Of a DNA stretch of 64,000 nucleotides, positions 32,382-41,749 are shown in pieces. The position numbers and the translations under genes are program-made. Numbering within the stretch: the first letter of the stretch is position 1; each line of letters begins with the position of its first letter. Origin of the DNA: Nonomuraea ceibae (GTDB taxonomy: Bacteria; Actinomycetota; Actinomycetes; Streptosporangiales; Streptosporangiaceae); the NCBI RefSeq assembly GCF_019396325.1, contig NZ_JAHKRO010000024.1, positions 28,050-92,049 of the forward strand. Reading direction: 5' to 3'. The notes below the pieces were generated by a model, which saw only the letters and a program-made list of their open reading frames with translations, was not told the DNA's origin and did not search any database.

Positions 32382-34732
32382 GCGCCCTCGCGCAGGTGGA
32401 AAAGGTCGGACGGGGAAAGCGGCATGCGGTCGATGCTAATGCCTTCGGCGTCCTCGACCGCCGAGGCGATCACCGCCGACACCGGGATGACGCCCGCCTC
32501 GCCCGCGCCCTTGATGCCGAGCGGGTTGAGCGGCGACGGCGTCTCCAGGTGGCCGGTCTCGATGGGCGGGATCTCGGTCGCGTACGGCATGAGGAAGTCC
32601 ATGAACGAGGCGTTGAGCAGCTGCCCGTCACCGTCGTAGGCCATCCGCTCGTACAGGGCGCCGCCGATGCCCTGCGCCACTCCCCCGTGGATCTGCCCCT
32701 CGACGATCATCGGGTTGATCAGCCGCCCGCAGTCGTGCACGACGGCGTAGCGCACGACCTTGATCTCGGCGGTCTCCGGGTCGGTCTCGACGACGGCCGC
32801 GTGCATGCCGGCGGCGAACGTGGACCGGATCGGCGAGTAGTAGCCGCGCCCCTCCAGCCCCGGCTCCTCGCCCGGCTCGACCGGCGGCCGGTCGGGCGAC
32901 GCGGCCCCGGCGAACTGGGTGGCGCGGGCCGTCTCCTCGTCGAAGGCGTAGCGCAGCGGGTTGGCCAGCACCGCCACCGTGGCCAGCGGGATCGACGCCG
33001 ACGGCGCGCCCACGACGTGCACGAGCCCGTCGGTGACGGTCAGGTCGGCCGGGTCGGCCTCCAGCGCGGCGGCGGCGACGCGCAGCGCCTTGGCGCGCAC
33101 CTCGGCGCAGGCCAGCGCGATCGCGTTGCCGCTCATCACGGCGGCGCGCGAGGCGAACGTGCCGACGGCGTAGCCGAAGCGGCGGGTGTCGCCGGTGACG
33201 ACGGAGACCCGCTCGACGGGCACGCCCAGCTCGGTCGCGGCGATCTGGGCGAACGCGGTCTCGTGGCCCTGCCCCTGCGAGGTGAGCCCGGTGGAGACGT
33301 GCACCCGCCCGTCGGAGGTGATCTGCACGTGCCCGCCCTCGTACGGGCCGACGCCGGTGCCCTCGACGTAGCAGCCGATGCCGATGCCCCGGCCGGGCGC
33401 CCGCTCGAAGGAGTCCCAGCCGATCAGCTCCTTGATCATGCGCAGCATCTCGGGGTAGTCGCCGCTGTCGTAGACGAGCGGGCGGCCGTCCTGGAAGGTC
33501 AGGCCCTGGTCGTACGGGAACTCCTCCGGCCGGATCAGGTTGGCCGCCCGCACCTCGGTCCGGTCCTTGCCCAGATGCCGGGCGATCTTGTCCATGGTCC
33601 GTTCCATGCAGAACACGCCCTGCGGCCGCCCCGCCCCCCGGTACGGCGTGACCTGGACGGTGTTGGTGTAGACGGCGGTGAACTCGACCCGGTACGCCCC
33701 GATCCGGTAGGGCCCGAGGAGCTGCGTGGACGTGACGATCGGCACGATGATCCCGTACGGCGTGTAGGCGCCGTGGTCGTGCAGGATCGACACGTCCAGC
33801 CCGAGCACCCGCCCCTCGTCGTCGAACCCGACCCGCACCCGGTGCACCTGGCCGCGCTCGTGGGCGGCTGCGACGAAGTGCTCACGCCGGTCCTCGGCCC
33901 ACTTGACCTCCCGGCCGAGCAGCATGGCCGCCCACGGCACCAGCAGCTCCTCCGGCCACGGGTGCACGATCTTGACGCCGAACCCGCCGCCCACGTCGGG
34001 GGCGATGACCTCGACGTGCGGCAGCGGCAGCTCCAGCGCGGCGGCGATGGCCATGCGGACGCTGGTGGAGGTCTGGGTGCTGGAGTAGACGCGCAGGTCG
34101 GCGCCGTCCCAGCGGGCGTAGACGCCGCGGCCTTCGAGCGGCATGCTCGCGCTGCGCTCGATGTCGAGCCGGAAGGAGAGCGTGTGCGGGGCCGCGGCGA
34201 TCGCGTCGGCGGCGCTCCGGCCGCCGGCCGACGGCACCTCCTGCACCAGGTGGGCGCCGACGTTGCCGGGCACGTCGGCGTGCACGAGCCGGTCGCCGCG
34301 CGCGGCCTCCTCCAGCCCGGCGACGGGTTCGAGCACCTCGTAGTCGACCTCGATGAGCGCGCAGGCGTCCTCGGCCAGGTAGCGGTCCTCGGCGACGACC
34401 ATGACGACGGGCTCGCCGACGTGGCGGACGACGTCGCGGGCCAGCGGGCGGGCGGTGCGGCCGTGGGTGAGCGCCGGGTGCGGGATGAGCAGCGGCAGCG
34501 GCCTGCCGATCCGCTCGGGCAGGTCCTCCCAGGTGTAGACGGCGACGAGGCCGTCGACGTCGAGGGCGCCGCTGACGTCGATGTCGCGGATGCGGGCGTG
34601 CGCGTGCGGCGAGCGGACGAACGCGGCGGCGAGCGCGCCGGGGCCGAGATCGTCGAGGTAGCGGCCCTGCCCGGTGAGCAGCCTGGGGTCCTCCCTGCGC
34701 GGCATCGGCTCGCCGAACAGCCGGGTGCTCAT
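32378..34732 (-). CDS. Form-II CO-dehydrogenase-like molybdenum hydroxylase, large subunit
   Basis: A 784-residue Mo-pterin subunit of the xanthine-oxidase family. Recognisable elements: a small N-terminal domain (RREDPRLLTGQGRYLDD), GGGFGVK (248-254), the active-site loop PYRGAGR (363-369) and the catalytic glutamate in GAGEAG (Glu745). The loop is of the form-II type (AYRGAGR), not the AYxCSFR loop with the copper-binding cysteine of true CO dehydrogenase. CO oxidation is therefore unlikely and an aromatic N-heterocycle is more plausible. The ATG overlaps the 2Fe-2S subunit stop; longer readings upstream are not real. Confidence 0.9.
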   Translation of the reverse strand: MSTRLFGEPMPRREDPRLLTGQGRYLDDLGPGALAAAFVRSPHAHARIRDIDVSGALDVDGLVAVYTWEDLPERIGRPLPLLIPHPALTHGRTARPLARDVVRHVGEPVVMVVAEDRYLAEDACALIEVDYEVLEPVAGLEEAARGDRLVHADVPGNVGAHLVQEVPSAGGRSAADAIAAAPHTLSFRLDIERSASMPLEGRGVYARWDGADLRVYSSTQTSTSVRMAIAAALELPLPHVEVIAPDVGGGFGVKIVHPWPEELLVPWAAMLLGREVKWAEDRREHFVAAAHERGQVHRVRVGFDDEGRVLGLDVSILHDHGAYTPYGIIVPIVTSTQLLGPYRIGAYRVEFTAVYTNTVQVTPYRGAGRPQGVFCMERTMDKIARHLGKDRTEVRAANLIRPEEFPYDQGLTFQDGRPLVYDSGDYPEMLRMIKELIGWDSFERAPGRGIGIGCYVEGTGVGPYEGGHVQITSDGRVHVSTGLTSQGQGHETAFAQIAATELGVPVERVSVVTGDTRRFGYAVGTFASRAAVMSGNAIALACAEVRAKALRVAAAALEADPADLTVTDGLVHVVGAPSASIPLATVAVLANPLRYAFDEETARATQFAGAASPDRPPVEPGEEPGLEGRGYYSPIRSTFAAGMHAAVVETDPETAEIKVVRYAVVHDCGRLINPMIVEGQIHGGVAQGIGGALYERMAYDGDGQLLNASFMDFLMPYATEIPPIETGHLETPSPLNPLGIKGAGEAGVIPVSAVIASAVEDAEGISIDRMPLSPSDLFHLREGA

Positions 34733-35226
34733 GACTCCTCCGCCATGAGCTCGGCCGCGCGGTGCACGGCCTTGACGATGTTGCGGTAGCCGGTGCAGCG
34801 GCACAGGTTGCCCGAGATGCCCTCGGTGACCTGTTCGTCGGTGGGCGTCGGGTGCTCGCGCAACAGCGCGGTCACCGTACACAGGAAGCCGGGGGTGCAG
34901 AAGCCGCACTGGAGCGCGTGGCACTCGGCGAAGGCCCGCTGGACGGGCGAGAGCCCGCCGGGGCCTGCCAGCCCCTCGACGGTGGTGATGTCGCGGCCGT
35001 CGACGGTGACGGCGAGCGTCAGGCAGGAGCGGACGGGCTCGCCGTCGAGCAGCACCGTGCAGCAGCCGCACACGCCGTGCTCGCAGCCGACGTGGGTGCC
35101 GGTCAGGCCCAGGTCGTGGCGCAGGCAGTCGGACAGCAGCCGCCTGCCGGGGACCCGGGCGCGGCGTGCGACGCCGTTCACCACCAGCGTGATCTCGTGC
35201 GGGGACGCTGCTCGCCCGTCGGTCAT
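34729..35226 (-). CDS. Molybdenum hydroxylase 2Fe-2S subunit (CoxS-like)
   Basis: A 165-residue iron-sulfur subunit with two [2Fe-2S] sites. The plant-type cluster uses Cys48, Cys53, Cys56 and Cys68 (GCEHGVCGCC); the second uses Cys107, Cys110, Cys142 and Cys144 (CGFC, LCRCTGY). It passes electrons from the Mo site to FAD in the medium subunit. ATGA overlaps on both sides couple it to the medium and large subunits. Length is normal. Confidence 0.93.
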   Translation of the reverse strand: MTDGRAASPHEITLVVNGVARRARVPGRRLLSDCLRHDLGLTGTHVGCEHGVCGCCTVLLDGEPVRSCLTLAVTVDGRDITTVEGLAGPGGLSPVQRAFAECHALQCGFCTPGFLCTVTALLREHPTPTDEQVTEGISGNLCRCTGYRNIVKAVHRAAELMAEES

Positions 35227-36059
35227 GCCGCCGCCTCTCTCGCCGTCCGTTCGGCCCGCTCGGCCGCCTTCCGCGCCAGCACGCCGACGAGATGCAGCCG
35301 GTACGCGGCGCTGGCGTGCACGTCGCCGTCCGGCTCCGCCCGCTCACGCGCGGCGTCGGCGGCGCTCTTCCAGTCGGCGCCCAGGTCCACCACGAGCGGC
35401 ACGGGGCCGACGCCGATGCAGGCCAGCCGTGCCGAGGCGACGCGCAGGTCCCCGTCCAGCGTGACGACGGCGCAGACGCCGGCCAGCGCGTAGTCGCCGT
35501 GCCTGCGGGAGACCTCGGCGAAGGCGGTGCCGGTGCGCGGCGGCAGCGCCGGGAAGTGCGCCGACACGGCCAGCTCCCCGGGCCGCAGCGCCGACTCCAT
35601 CGGGCCGGTGAAGAACTCGGCGGCGGGCACGTCCCTGGGGGCGGCGCCCGCGCGGGCCACCCGCACCGAGCCGCCGAGCACGGCCAGGACCGCGGGCAGC
35701 TCGGCGGCCGGGTCGGCGTGCGCGAGGCTGCCCACGACGGTGCCCCGGTTGCGGATCACCGGATGGGCGACCAGGCGCAGCGCCTGGCCGAGCAGCGGAT
35801 GGACGCCGGCCCGCGCCACCCGGGCATGGCGGGCCAGCGCGCCGACGGTGACGCCGCCCGGCCCGGCCTCGACCGTGTCGAGCTCGGTGAGGCGGTTGAT
35901 GTCGATGACGTGCTCGGGGGCGGCCAGGCGCATGTTGAGCATCGGGATGAGGCTCTGGCCGCCGGCGAGCACCTTGCCGCGCGGCCCCGCCTCGGCCAGG
36001 ATCTCCAGGGTCTCGCCGACGTCGCGGGGCGCGTGGTGGACGAACGGGGGCGGCTTCAC
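35223..36059 (-). CDS. Molybdenum hydroxylase FAD-binding medium subunit (CoxM-like)
   Basis: A 278-residue FAD subunit. FAD-binding motifs are AGGQSLIPMLNMR near residue 40 and the RNRGTVVGSLAHADPAAE region (TxGG-type second motif). It accepts electrons from the 2Fe-2S subunit. The GTG start (36057-36059) overlaps the stop of the upstream permease by 4 bp (GTGA), so transporter and enzyme are made together. The long reading in this frame inside the permease gene is an artefact. No moco-insertion gene (XdhC/CoxD/F) is in the window. Confidence 0.92.
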   Translation of the reverse strand: MKPPPFVHHAPRDVGETLEILAEAGPRGKVLAGGQSLIPMLNMRLAAPEHVIDINRLTELDTVEAGPGGVTVGALARHARVARAGVHPLLGQALRLVAHPVIRNRGTVVGSLAHADPAAELPAVLAVLGGSVRVARAGAAPRDVPAAEFFTGPMESALRPGELAVSAHFPALPPRTGTAFAEVSRRHGDYALAGVCAVVTLDGDLRVASARLACIGVGPVPLVVDLGADWKSAADAARERAEPDGDVHASAAYRLHLVGVLARKAAERAERTAREAAA

Positions 36060-37414
36060 CCGGCTTCGCTCCCGGCAGGCGCGGGGGTGCGGCGGGCGAT
36101 GACGCGCAGCAGGTGCCAGCCGCCCACCACCACGATGGTGCCGAGCGCGATGCCCTCCAGCCTGAAGTCGCCGCTGATCATGTGCTTCACCGGTCCGATC
36201 GCCAGGATGATTCCCGCGCCGATCGGGACCATGTTGACCGGGTCCGCGAAATCGACCCGGTTCTCGATCCAGATCTTCGCCCCGAGCAGCCCGATCATGC
36301 CGTAGAGGATCACGGTGACGCCGCCGAGCACGCCCGCGGGCGTCGCGGAGACCAGCGCCCCGAACTTGGGCACCAGCCCGAACGCGATCGCGATGAGGCC
36401 CGCGATGTAGTAGGCGGCCGTGGAGTAGACCTTGGTGGCGGCCATGACGCCGATGTTCTCGGCGTAGGTGGTGGTGGGCGAGCCGCCGACGGCGCTGGTG
36501 ACCACGGTGGCGAGTCCGTCGGCGGCGACGGCGCGGCCCACGTACGGGTCGACGTCGGTGCCCGTCATCTCGCCGACGGCCTTGACGTGGCCGATGTTCT
36601 CGGCGACGAGCGCGATGACCGCGGGCAGCACCAGCAGGACGGCCGAGGCCTCGAAACCGGGCCAGTGGAAGTCCGGCCAGCCGAACCACGGCGCCTGCGC
36701 CACCTTGCCGAGGTCGACGCGGAAGTGCGCCGCGACCTGGACGGCGCCGTCGTCGTAGGCGGGCACCATGCCGAACAGCCGGTCGGCCGCCCACGAGAGC
36801 GCGAAGCCCGCCACGAGCCCGACGAGGATGCCGATCCGGCCGAGGAACCCCTTGAACGCCACCACGACCACGAACGTGATCAGCATCGTGACCAGCGCCA
36901 TCCACTGGTCCTGCGGCCAGTAGACGTCGGCCACCACGTACGCCAGGCCGAACCCGATGAGCATGACCACCGCCCCGGTGACCACCGGCGGGAACACCCG
37001 GTTGATCACCCGGACGCCGAGGAAGTGCACCGCCAGCCCCACCAGCGCCAGCACGAGCCCGGCCACCAGGATCGCCCCGGTGACGATCGCGTCGGCCCCG
37101 GCCGTGTCGCCGCCGAACAGCGCCCGCACGGCCAGCACCCCGCCCACGAACGACGCGCTGGTGCCCAGGTAGCTGGGCACCTTCCCCTTCACGATCAGCA
37201 GGAACAGGATCGTCGCGACCCCGGACATCATGATCGCCACGTTCGGGTCGAGCCCCATGACGAGCGGGAAGACGAACGTCGCCCCGAACATCGCCACCAC
37301 GTGCTGGGCCCCGAACCCGGCCATGCGGGGCCAGCTCAGCCGCTCGTCAGGCCGTACGACCTCGCCGGGAGCCAGGTGTCTGCCGTCGCCGTGTCTGGTC
37401 CATCTCAGAGCCAT
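36056..37414 (-). CDS. NCS2 nucleobase permease coupled to the Mo-hydroxylase
   Basis: A 452-residue transporter with about 14 membrane segments of the NCS2 family. The substrate loop GGSPTTTYAENIGVM and the ALVAENIGHVKAVGEM helix match the UraA/RutG uracil branch rather than the xanthine branch (SQNNG). An N-terminal signature PDERLSWPRM is shared with the neighbouring paralogue. GAGGGG precedes the ATG. It heads a five-gene minus-strand operon (permease, medium, 2Fe-2S, large subunit, LRR protein), all with 4-bp overlaps, implying that it imports the hydroxylase substrate. Confidence 0.9.
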   Translation of the reverse strand: MALRWTRHGDGRHLAPGEVVRPDERLSWPRMAGFGAQHVVAMFGATFVFPLVMGLDPNVAIMMSGVATILFLLIVKGKVPSYLGTSASFVGGVLAVRALFGGDTAGADAIVTGAILVAGLVLALVGLAVHFLGVRVINRVFPPVVTGAVVMLIGFGLAYVVADVYWPQDQWMALVTMLITFVVVVAFKGFLGRIGILVGLVAGFALSWAADRLFGMVPAYDDGAVQVAAHFRVDLGKVAQAPWFGWPDFHWPGFEASAVLLVLPAVIALVAENIGHVKAVGEMTGTDVDPYVGRAVAADGLATVVTSAVGGSPTTTYAENIGVMAATKVYSTAAYYIAGLIAIAFGLVPKFGALVSATPAGVLGGVTVILYGMIGLLGAKIWIENRVDFADPVNMVPIGAGIILAIGPVKHMISGDFRLEGIALGTIVVVGGWHLLRVIARRTPAPAGSEAG

Positions 37415-37522
37415 GCGAGCCCCTCTTCGCCCGGACCGCCTTGCCGCGTTGCGGGCACATTAGGCCCGCCCGCGCGCACGTACACGGGCATGATCTGCCA
37501 AAACTGCGCGGCTGACCAGAGA

Positions 37523-38842
37523 TCAGGCTTCCCGGCGCGGCCGGGCCAGGTGAAGCAGGTGGTAGCCGGCCAGCAGCACGATCGTGCCCAGCGCGATGCC
37601 GCTCAGCGCGAACGTGTCGGTGACCGGGAAGGCGACCGGGCCGATCGCGCAGATGATGCCCGCCCCGGTGGGCAGCAGGTTGACCGGCTCGGCCAGGTCG
37701 ACCTTGTTCTCCATCCAGATCCGCGCGCCGAGCAGCCCGATCATCCCGTACAGGATGGTCGTGACGCCGCCGAGCACCCCGTCGGGGGTGGCGGCGATGA
37801 GCGCGCCGAACTTGGGGCACAGCCCGAACAGGATCGCGATCACGGCGGCGATGTAGTAGGCGGCCGTGGAGTAGACGCGGGTGGCGGCCATGACGCCGAT
37901 GTTCTCGGCGTAGGTGGTGGTGGCCGGGCCGCCCACCGACGTGGCGACCACCGTGCCGACGCCGTCGGCCAGCACCGCCCGGCCCATGTAGGCGTCGACG
38001 TCGGTCCTCGTCATCTCGCCGACGGCCTTGACGTGGCCGACGTTCTCGGCGATGAGCGCGATCACCACGGGCAGCACCAGCACGACGGCCGACACCTCGA
38101 ACGCGGGACCGTGCAGCTCCGGCAGCCCGAACCAGTCGGCCTCGGCGACCTTCGACAGGTCCACCCGGTAGCGCTCGGTCGTCGCGCCGCTCGCATCGGG
38201 CGTGGCGATCTTCCCGCCGACCAGGTCCCACACGTACGACAGCGCGAACCCGAACACCAGGCCCAGCAGCACGCCGATCCGGCCGACGAAGCCGCGGAAC
38301 AGGCCGACGAACACCAGCGTCGCCACCATCGTCAGCAGCGCCACCCACGGATCGCGCGGCCAGTAGTTGTCGGCCGCCACGTACGCCATGCCGAACCCGA
38401 TGAGCATCACCACGCCGCCGGTCACCACCGGCGGGAACACCCGGTGGATGATCCGCACCCCCAGCAGGTGGATCGCCAGCCCGGCCGCCGCCAGCACGAC
38501 GCCCACCACCAGCAGCGCGCCCGTCACGGTGGCGCTGTCGCCGCCGCCCGCCCGGATCGCCACCACCGCGCCGACGAACGACGCGCTCGACCCGACGTAG
38601 CTCGGCACCTTGCCCTGCACGACCAGCAGGAAGATGATCGTCGCGACGCCCGACATCATCACGGCCAGGTTCGCGTCCAGGCCCATGAGCAGCGGGAACA
38701 CGAACGTCGCGCCGAACATGGCGATGACGTGCTGCGCCCCGATCCCGGCCGTCCTGGGCCACGACAGCCGCTCGTCCGGCTTGACCACCTCGCCCGGCGT
38801 CAGCCTCTTGCCGTCGCCGTGCAGTTTCCACCCGAGCGCCAT
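37523..38842 (-). CDS. NCS2 nucleobase permease, second copy
   Basis: A 439-residue paralogue of 36056-37414 with the same motifs (AENVGHVKAVGEM, GGPATTTYAENIGVM) and about 14 membrane segments. I chose the ATG at 38840-38842 because it matches the paralogue's MALRW start; an in-frame GTG at 38878 is possible. It is separated from the coupled permease by 108 bp. A 7-bp inverted repeat, CTCTCCG/CGGAGAG at 38856-38875, lies just upstream. Two transporters in tandem may handle related bases or differ in affinity. Confidence 0.88.
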   Translation of the reverse strand: MALGWKLHGDGKRLTPGEVVKPDERLSWPRTAGIGAQHVIAMFGATFVFPLLMGLDANLAVMMSGVATIIFLLVVQGKVPSYVGSSASFVGAVVAIRAGGGDSATVTGALLVVGVVLAAAGLAIHLLGVRIIHRVFPPVVTGGVVMLIGFGMAYVAADNYWPRDPWVALLTMVATLVFVGLFRGFVGRIGVLLGLVFGFALSYVWDLVGGKIATPDASGATTERYRVDLSKVAEADWFGLPELHGPAFEVSAVVLVLPVVIALIAENVGHVKAVGEMTRTDVDAYMGRAVLADGVGTVVATSVGGPATTTYAENIGVMAATRVYSTAAYYIAAVIAILFGLCPKFGALIAATPDGVLGGVTTILYGMIGLLGARIWMENKVDLAEPVNLLPTGAGIICAIGPVAFPVTDTFALSGIALGTIVLLAGYHLLHLARPRREA

Positions 38843-38899
38843 CCGCGTGCCCGTCCTCTCCGTAGTTCCGGAGAGCACAATAGGGGGTGACCTGCGATG

Positions 38900-39109
38900 T
38901 CAGTTCACGTGGATCTCGAAACCGTCGCCGCTGACCACCTGGCCGGAGCGGATCTTGCACGTCTTCCTGAGCTCCACCTCGCCGTCGACCAGCACCAGGC
39001 CCTCGGCGATCAGATGCTTGGCCATGCCGCCCGTCTCGGTGACGCCGCAGTATTTCAGCAGGTCGCACAGCGGGATGAAGTCGTCGCGCAGCTCGAATTC
39101 CAGGTCCAC
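38900..39109 (-). CDS. Small S4-domain RNA-binding protein (YbcJ-like)
   Basis: A 69-residue protein that is essentially one S4 domain: FIPLCDLLKYCGVTETGG, KHLIAEGLVLVDGEVELR, then KIRSGQVV. It resembles E. coli YbcJ-type proteins, thought to bind RNA. The GTG start (39107-39109) is inferred from alignment with the domain; no strong ribosome site is present. It follows the PucR-type gene by 11 bp on the same strand. Confidence 0.75.
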   Translation of the reverse strand: MDLEFELRDDFIPLCDLLKYCGVTETGGMAKHLIAEGLVLVDGEVELRKTCKIRSGQVVSGDGFEIHVN

Positions 39110-39120
39110 GGAGAGCAAGC

Positions 39121-40767
39121 CTAGATGCCGCGCATGCGCAGCACGTGCAGGGCCAGCGTCAGGTTGAGGCGCAGGTGGGGGTCGTCGGTGAAGTTGCCCA
39201 GCAGGCGCTCCAGCTTGCCGATGCGGTAGCGCAGCGTGTTGTAGTGGAAGTGCAGCCGCCGGGCGGTCTCGGCCACGTTGAGGTTCGTCTCCAGCAGGAC
39301 CTGGAGGGTGCGGCGCAGGTCGGCGTTCTCGGCGTCGGTGTCGGACGACAGCGGGCCGAGCGTCTCCTTCACGAACGCGTGCAGCTCGTCGGTGTCGCTG
39401 ACCAGCGACAGCAGCCGGTAGACGCCGAGCTGGTCGAAGTGCGCGACCGCGCCGGGGCCGTGCAGCTGGCGGCCGACGCGCGCCGCCTTGAGCGCCTGCG
39501 TGTACGCCTCGGGCAGCGTCGCCACCCCCGGGCTCGGGCGGGAGGTGCCGGTGGAGAACGTCGCCGGCGGCACGTCGGCGAACCCGGCGGCGGCGTCCCT
39601 GGCGAGCCTGGACGCGTCCACCTCCGCGCCCACCACGGCCACCACCTCGTGCGAGAAGCCCGCGACCGCGCCGCCCGGGTCGTGGCGGCGCAGCGCGGCC
39701 GTCCAGCAGGTGACCAGGCGGTCCTGGGCGGTGCGCTCGTCGCTGTCGGGGTCGAGCTCGGCCACCAGCACCGTGACGGGCCGCTCCAGGTCCCAGCCGA
39801 ACGCCCGCGCCCGCGCCGCCACCCGCTCGGCCGTGCCGGCCCGGCCGGTGAGCACGTCGCGCAGGAAGTCGGCCCGGTACTTCGACTCGACGGCGTGGAC
39901 GGCCTCCTGGCGGGTGACGGCCAGCGCCGCGACCGTCGCCGCCCGCTCCAGGATGCCGACGTCGCTGTCGCGGATCGCCCCGGCGGGGCTGTAGGCGACG
40001 ATCCGGCCGTGGTGGTGCCCGCCCGCCGTCACCGGCACCGACGCCATCACCCGCCCGCGCGGCCCCGCCCCCGGCTGACCCGGCTGACCCGGCTGACCCG
40101 GCTGCCCCTGGCCGGCCGAGGCCGGGAGTCCGTCGTGGGCGGCCGACTCGCGCAGCGCCGCCACGTGCTCCCGCGGGCCCGCCGCCGCCAGCACCCGGCC
40201 GCGCCCGTCGACCGCCGCCACCGCCACGTCCAGCAGGGCCGCCACCTCGGCGGTCACCTCGTCCAGCCCGCCGCCCGCCAGCACCACCTGCACCAGCGCC
40301 CGGTGCGCCTCCTCCGCCCGCACCAGCACCGCCGCCTGGCGGTTGAGGATGTCGGTCAGCACCTGGTTGAGGATGTCGTCGAAGCCGACGTCGTTCGGCA
40401 GCAGGATCAGCGGGAAGCCCAGCCGCTCCGCCTGCTCGGCCATCTCCGCGGGCAGCTCGTCCACGTAGCGGCCCAGCTTGATCCCCAGCGCCGCCAGCCC
40501 GCGCTCGTCCAGGTCGGCGACCAGGCGGCCGAGCGACTGCGGCGTGTTGCGCAGCGGGTAGCCCGTCGTCAGCAGCAGCTCGTGCGGCTTGACCCAGGCC
40601 AGGATGTCGGGCACCTCCATGACGTTGAGGCGCTGCACGATGCGGCCCAGCCCGCGCTCCCCCGCGATCAGCCGGGCGCCCGCGAGCGTCGACACGCCCA
40701 GCACCTCCCCGACGGACACACCGTGAATGATCGTTCCGGTGCTGGCGAGACGGACCGGGGGCTCCAT
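39121..40767 (-). CDS. PucR-family transcriptional regulator
   Basis: A protein of about 548 residues with the PucR architecture. The N-terminal purine-catabolism domain (SVGEVLGVSTLAGARLIAG, LLLTTGYPLR) is followed by a GGDEF-like middle and a C-terminal helix-turn-helix (NLNVAETARRLHFHYNTLRYRIGKL). PucR activates purine degradation in Bacillus in response to purine metabolites. The start is uncertain; I use ATG at 40767. A 9-bp tandem repeat at 40071-40106 encodes a PGQ-type linker. It is divergent from the DUF2877-FdrA-DUF1116 genes and next to the permeases, so all are probably its targets. Confidence 0.85.
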   Translation of the reverse strand: MEPPVRLASTGTIIHGVSVGEVLGVSTLAGARLIAGERGLGRIVQRLNVMEVPDILAWVKPHELLLTTGYPLRNTPQSLGRLVADLDERGLAALGIKLGRYVDELPAEMAEQAERLGFPLILLPNDVGFDDILNQVLTDILNRQAAVLVRAEEAHRALVQVVLAGGGLDEVTAEVAALLDVAVAAVDGRGRVLAAAGPREHVAALRESAAHDGLPASAGQGQPGQPGQPGQPGAGPRGRVMASVPVTAGGHHHGRIVAYSPAGAIRDSDVGILERAATVAALAVTRQEAVHAVESKYRADFLRDVLTGRAGTAERVAARARAFGWDLERPVTVLVAELDPDSDERTAQDRLVTCWTAALRRHDPGGAVAGFSHEVVAVVGAEVDASRLARDAAAGFADVPPATFSTGTSRPSPGVATLPEAYTQALKAARVGRQLHGPGAVAHFDQLGVYRLLSLVSDTDELHAFVKETLGPLSSDTDAENADLRRTLQVLLETNLNVAETARRLHFHYNTLRYRIGKLERLLGNFTDDPHLRLNLTLALHVLRMRGI

Positions 40768-40804
40768 GGGGTGATTGTGACCCGAGAAACGTCTGGCAGG
40801 AAGA

Positions 40805-40847
40805 GCCAACCTTCCCGCTGACTGTTGGCAAATTTCTCCGTACGGAG
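40805..40847. promoter_or_regulatory. Inverted repeats in the PucR / DUF2877 divergent promoter
   Basis: The 130-bp gap between the divergent genes holds GCCAAC-N13-GTTGGC (40805-40829) and a 12-bp palindrome CTCCGTACGGAG (40836-40847). Either could be a regulator binding site; the first has the spacing of a protein dyad. Position supports control of both directions, but no experiment-like evidence is in the sequence. Confidence 0.5.
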
Positions 40848-40897
40848 GGTTGCCCGGCGCGTTCTACGGTCAGGTCCAAGGCCGATAGGGAGGTCCG

Positions 40898-41749
40898 GTG
40901 ACGGTCGGCACTCACGCGGGGCGCGCACGCGTCCACGTCACGGGCGCCGCCAGCGCGGCCGTGCGGCCCGTCCTGGAGGCGCCCCGGCGGCCCGCCCGGG
41001 TGCTGGCCGCCTTCGCCGCCGGGATCTACCTGGAGGTCAGGACCGACCTGGAGCCGTCGGTGATCGCGGTCATCACGGGCGGGGCGTCCCGGCTGCCCAA
41101 CTCCGTCCTCCTCTCCGCTCCCCTGCCGCACGTCACCGTGGGCGACGACGCCCACGTCGGCGACGGGTCCGTCGAGCTCGGCCGGCTCAGCCTGCGCGCC
41201 CGCCGCTGGTGGGACCCCGCCCCGCCCCTCGGCCCCGTCGACCCGGCCCGCCTCGCCGCCGTGACGCTGCCGCCTCCGCCTGCGGGGCCCGCGCTCGCCG
41301 GGCACCCTGCCGTCGATCTGCTGGCCGTGAGCTGCGCGTCCGGGCGGCTGGTCGGCGCGGTCACCGCCGCCGAGCAGCTCGTCGGCCTCGGGCCGGGGCT
41401 CACCCCGAGCGGCGACGACGTGCTGGCCGGGCTGCTGGTGACGCTGCGCCACCTCGGCGCCGCGACCGGCGCCGGGCAGGCGGTCAAGCTCGCCGGCTGG
41501 CTCGCCGCCGCCGTCACCTACGACGCCCGCACCCGCACCACGCCGATCTCCGCGACGCTCCTGCACTGCGCGGCGCGCGGCCAGGCCGGGCCCGAGGTCG
41601 TCGCCGTCCTGCGCGCCCTCGCCGGACGCCAGGCGCTCGAACCGGCCCTGCGCCGCCTCCACGCCCTCGGCCACACCTCCGGCGCCGACCTCGCCCAGGG
41701 CATCGCCATCGGCCTCGACGCCGTCCTCTCCCTGGGCGGCCGCCGATGA
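40898..41749 (+). CDS. DUF2877 protein (YlbF/AllH-like)
   Basis: A 283-residue DUF2877 protein, identified by GLGPGLTPSGDDVLAGLL (about residues 167-184) and a C-terminal HTSGADLAQGIAIGL. The E. coli homologue YlbF (AllH) is reported as one component of oxamate carbamoyltransferase together with FdrA and YlbE. The GTG start follows GGGAGG at 4-5 nt. First gene of a plus-strand set with FdrA and DUF1116, the same trio as in E. coli. Expected role: release of carbamoyl phosphate and oxamate at the end of allantoin degradation; substrate here not proven. Confidence 0.82.
   Translation: MTVGTHAGRARVHVTGAASAAVRPVLEAPRRPARVLAAFAAGIYLEVRTDLEPSVIAVITGGASRLPNSVLLSAPLPHVTVGDDAHVGDGSVELGRLSLRARRWWDPAPPLGPVDPARLAAVTLPPPPAGPALAGHPAVDLLAVSCASGRLVGAVTAAEQLVGLGPGLTPSGDDVLAGLLVTLRHLGAATGAGQAVKLAGWLAAAVTYDARTRTTPISATLLHCAARGQAGPEVVAVLRALAGRQALEPALRRLHALGHTSGADLAQGIAIGLDAVLSLGGRR

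Noticed and set aside
32378..36059. True aerobic CO dehydrogenase (form I)
   Set aside because: The active-site loop is PYRGAGR, lacking the Cys of AYxCSFR.
36056..38842. Xanthine permeases
   Set aside because: The substrate loop reads TTTYAENIG as in the UraA/RutG branch, not SQNNG as in xanthine carriers; substrate left as nucleobase-like.
40071..40106. 9-bp tandem repeat as a regulatory iteron
   Set aside because: It is in frame inside the PucR gene and encodes a Pro-Gly-Gln linker.
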